A stretch of DNA of 21,048 nucleotides from Branchiostoma floridae (taxonomy: Eukaryota; Chordata; Leptocardii; Amphioxiformes; Branchiostomatidae): positions 2,691,645 to 2,712,692 of the forward strand of contig NC_049996.1 in the NCBI RefSeq assembly GCF_000003815.2, given 5' to 3'. A program made the position numbers and the translations under genes. Below the pieces are notes generated by a model. It had not been told where the DNA came from, searched no databases, and was given only the letters and a program-made list of their open reading frames with translations. The stretch's first letter is position 1; each line of letters begins with the position of its first letter. Shown in pieces: positions 19,261 through 21,048 of this stretch.

Positions 19261-19949
19261 CAGTATCCCTCGTGCGGCCATATAGTGTATTGCATGAAAT
19301 ACCAAGTACTCACACACGTAACGTTACGCGTATTTTAAAGATAATTTTAATATTACGAAGCCGTAAAGGCGCTTGGGTCAGAAGGAATTTTGGAAAATGT
19401 GCAGTCTACGAGTTGCAAGATATACAGAGATGCACTCACAAAACTAGAAACCGTCAAGTGAAGGAGGGAGGCAGAAATAAACGCCGCCCCCTGAGGAGGA
19501 GTGACATGGTTATAAACATTACTTCATTAGTACATGTATAAAATGTGTTTCTACCACGTCTCTATTACATTAATTCAATAGTTAGAAGAAACGATAGCGT
19601 CTACTAGTAAATCAATGTGAGAGCACGGCCCTATCACGTTCACTGGTAAGCTTCCGTACTCTATACTAGTGAAAAAGAAAACGTGATAAGGGTCGGGGAG
19701 TGGGCCGGTTTAAGTTATTACACGGGTGTCGTCATGCTGCTGGATGAATACGTGGGCAACGCGTGTTGCGCACTGCGTATACTGTTACAGTTCTGTTGGA
19801 ACTTTGCACGACAATGTAGGTCGTTGGGTTTTACGGAAGAAGGAAAAAGACAAGAAAAAAGGCGCAAAATCTGCACAGACTGGAGCGCTTACATCTGCTT
19901 GACCAAGTCAGTGGTGATACACAAGCCATACATCTGTTTTCAATTCGTT

Positions 19950-20049
19950 NNNNNNNNNNNNNNNNNNNNNNNNNNNNNNNNNNNNNNNNNNNNNNNNNNN
20001 NNNNNNNNNNNNNNNNNNNNNNNNNNNNNNNNNNNNNNNNNNNNNNNNN
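19950..20049. other. assembly gap, 100 N, in the right arm
   Basis: Exactly 100 N. In the left arm the flanking sequences (CAATTCGTT and CATTCAGCCATT) are separated by about 41 bp (about 18233-18273), so the missing sequence may be only that long. Confidence 0.95.
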
Positions 20050-20057
20050 CATTCAGC

Positions 20058-20165
20058 CATTCCTTCCCTTCATTTCCTTTCTTGCTTCCTTCCTTCATTC
20101 ATTCGTTCATTCATTCATTCATTCATTCATCCCTTCCTTTATTCATTCATTAATTCATTCATTCA
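20058..20165. repeat. ATTC/TTCC microsatellite, right arm
   Basis: Mirror image of 18109-18232, with a different number and order of TTCC and ATTC units. Any open frame that runs into it gives only IHSFIHSF-type low-complexity peptide. Confidence 0.95.
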
Positions 20166-20213
20166 AGACATGACGCGGAGCTGTACTCGTGACATATAGC
20201 GCATCCAACTAGG

Positions 20214-21029
20214 AGCACCCCACTATCACATTATTTTACTACAAAGATATATATATAATGGATGGTGTCTATTAGTGAAATAATGTGTTAGTACCCCACT
20301 AACACATTATTTTACCAGTAAGAGAAATACGGGATGTCTCTATTAGTGAAATAATGTGTTAGTACCCCACTAACACATTATTTTACTAGTAAGAGAAATA
20401 CAGAATGTCTCTATTAGTGAAATAATGTGTTAGTACCCCACTAACACATTATTTTACTAGTAAGAGAAATACAGAATGTCTTTATCAGTAAAATAATGTG
20501 TTAGTACCCCACTAACACATTATTTTACTGGTAAGAGATATACAGAATGTCTCTATTAGTGAAATAATGTGTTAGTACCCCACTAACACATTATTTTACT
20601 AGTAAGAGAAATACAGAATGTCTTTATCAGTAAAATAATGTGTTAGTACCCCACTAACACATTATTTTACCAGTAAGAGAAATACGGGATGTCTCTATTA
20701 GTGAAATAATGTGTTAGTACCCCACTAACACATTATTTTACTAGTACGAGAAATACGGGATGTCTCTATTAGTGAAATAATGTGTTAGTACCCCACTAAC
20801 ACATTATTTTACTAGTAAGAGAAATACAGAATGTCTCTATTAGTGAAATAATGTGTTAGTACCCCACTAACACATTATTTTACTAGACAGAATGTCTCTA
20901 TTAGTAAAATAATGTGTTCGTACCCCACTAACACATTATTTAACTAGTAAGAGATATACAGGATGTCTCTATTAGTGAAATAATGTGTTAGTACCCCACT
21001 ATCACATTATTTTACTAGAAAGAGATGTT
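20214..21029. repeat. 71-bp hairpin satellite array, right (at least 11 units, inverted)
   Basis: Units start with GAAATAATGTGTTAGTACCCC or a close variant at 20277, 20348, 20419, 20490, 20561, 20632, 20703, 20774, 20845, 20906 and 20977. The period is 71 bp, except one 61-bp unit (20845-20905) with a 10-bp loss. The loop reads ACCCC on the plus strand, so the array is inverted relative to 16831-18058. Both edges carry the half-unit CTATCACATTATTTTACT (20223, 20999). Confidence 0.95.
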
Positions 21030-21048
21030 AATATTGTATCTGTTGGTA

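Larger units (their letters stand above)
18863..19369. other. spacer of the large inverted repeat
   Basis: About 0.5 kb not shared between the arms. From 18912 to 19018 the plus strand is almost all purine (GGA, GAAG and GATGGACGGAAGAA motifs). 19124-19153 is a short direct copy of arm sequence at about 19924-19954. 19214-19260 is a MITE-end fossil. There is no transposase-like frame, so the structure has no visible coding capacity of its own. Confidence 0.6.
19370..21048. repeat. right arm of the large inverted repeat, reaches the window end
   Basis: Reverse complement of the left arm. The unique block is 19370-20057 (with a gap), followed by the ATTC microsatellite, the junction block at 20168-20213, and the satellite array. 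The inner boundary is near AGAAGGAATTTTGGAAAATG at about 19381. The outer end is not certain; satellite phase is lost after about 21029, which may be the true edge. Confidence 0.85.

Noticed and set aside
18082-20153. Mirrored open frames of about 152-156 codons in both arms (18082-18540 minus, 19683-20153 plus)
   Set aside because: They exist because the arms are copies. Visible differences mostly change amino acids or break the frame, and both ends run into microsatellite-encoded HSFIHSF repeats or the gap.
16831-21048. The inverted repeat as a pure assembly mirror artefact
   Set aside because: The arms differ by substitutions, small indels, microsatellite length and satellite unit number, which an artificial mirror would not show. 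A long-read check is still worthwhile.

Overview
The window looks like nuclear DNA of an invertebrate deuterostome, most likely an amphioxus (Branchiostoma). This rests on long C2H2 arrays of the C-x2-C-x-Y type with SNLKRH and DLKKH helices, frequent TACATGTA motifs, and a high density of small non-autonomous transposons. The genus is an inference, since no single-copy marker gene is present. Three runs of exactly 100 N (8508-8607, 10138-10237, 19950-20049) are assembly placeholders.

Left part (1-14330): two and a half tandem copies of a 5.7-6.2 kb segment. Each holds a minus-strand, single-exon C2H2 zinc-finger gene plus its upstream flank. Position 1 is the very 5' end of one paralogue, with a frameshift. 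Gene A (4303-5715) has 15 finger positions, two of them with a lost cysteine, and ends early because of a small deletion; a decaying finger tail lies beyond its stop. Gene B (10238-11851) has 17 finger positions before it runs into a gap. The flanks of units 1 and 2 are almost identical. Unit 3 (11870-14330) is more diverged and stops next to an inverted repeat. The flanks hold no convincing genes but carry several MITEs. One 17-bp stretch of the shared flank appears to have been hit separately in all three copies.

Middle part (14330-16830): single-copy DNA with the 3' remnant of a non-LTR retrotransposon (minus strand), a weak candidate promoter and first exon, a 363-bp MITE with TAA duplications, and a three-copy 67-bp tandem repeat.

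Right part (16831-21048): the most unusual structure. A large inverted repeat has arms built of (outside to inside) a 71-bp hairpin-satellite array, a GAAT-type microsatellite, and about 0.65 kb of unique sequence. The arms face each other across a spacer of about 0.5 kb. The left array has 16 units; the right array has at least 11 in inverted orientation and reaches the window edge. The architecture recalls Foldback-type transposons, whose long terminal inverted repeats contain tandem subrepeats. No transposase is visible, so it would be a non-autonomous element or a structural palindrome.

The two zinc-finger genes are the only convincing protein-coding features. They are probably DNA-binding proteins of a fast-evolving tandem cluster.
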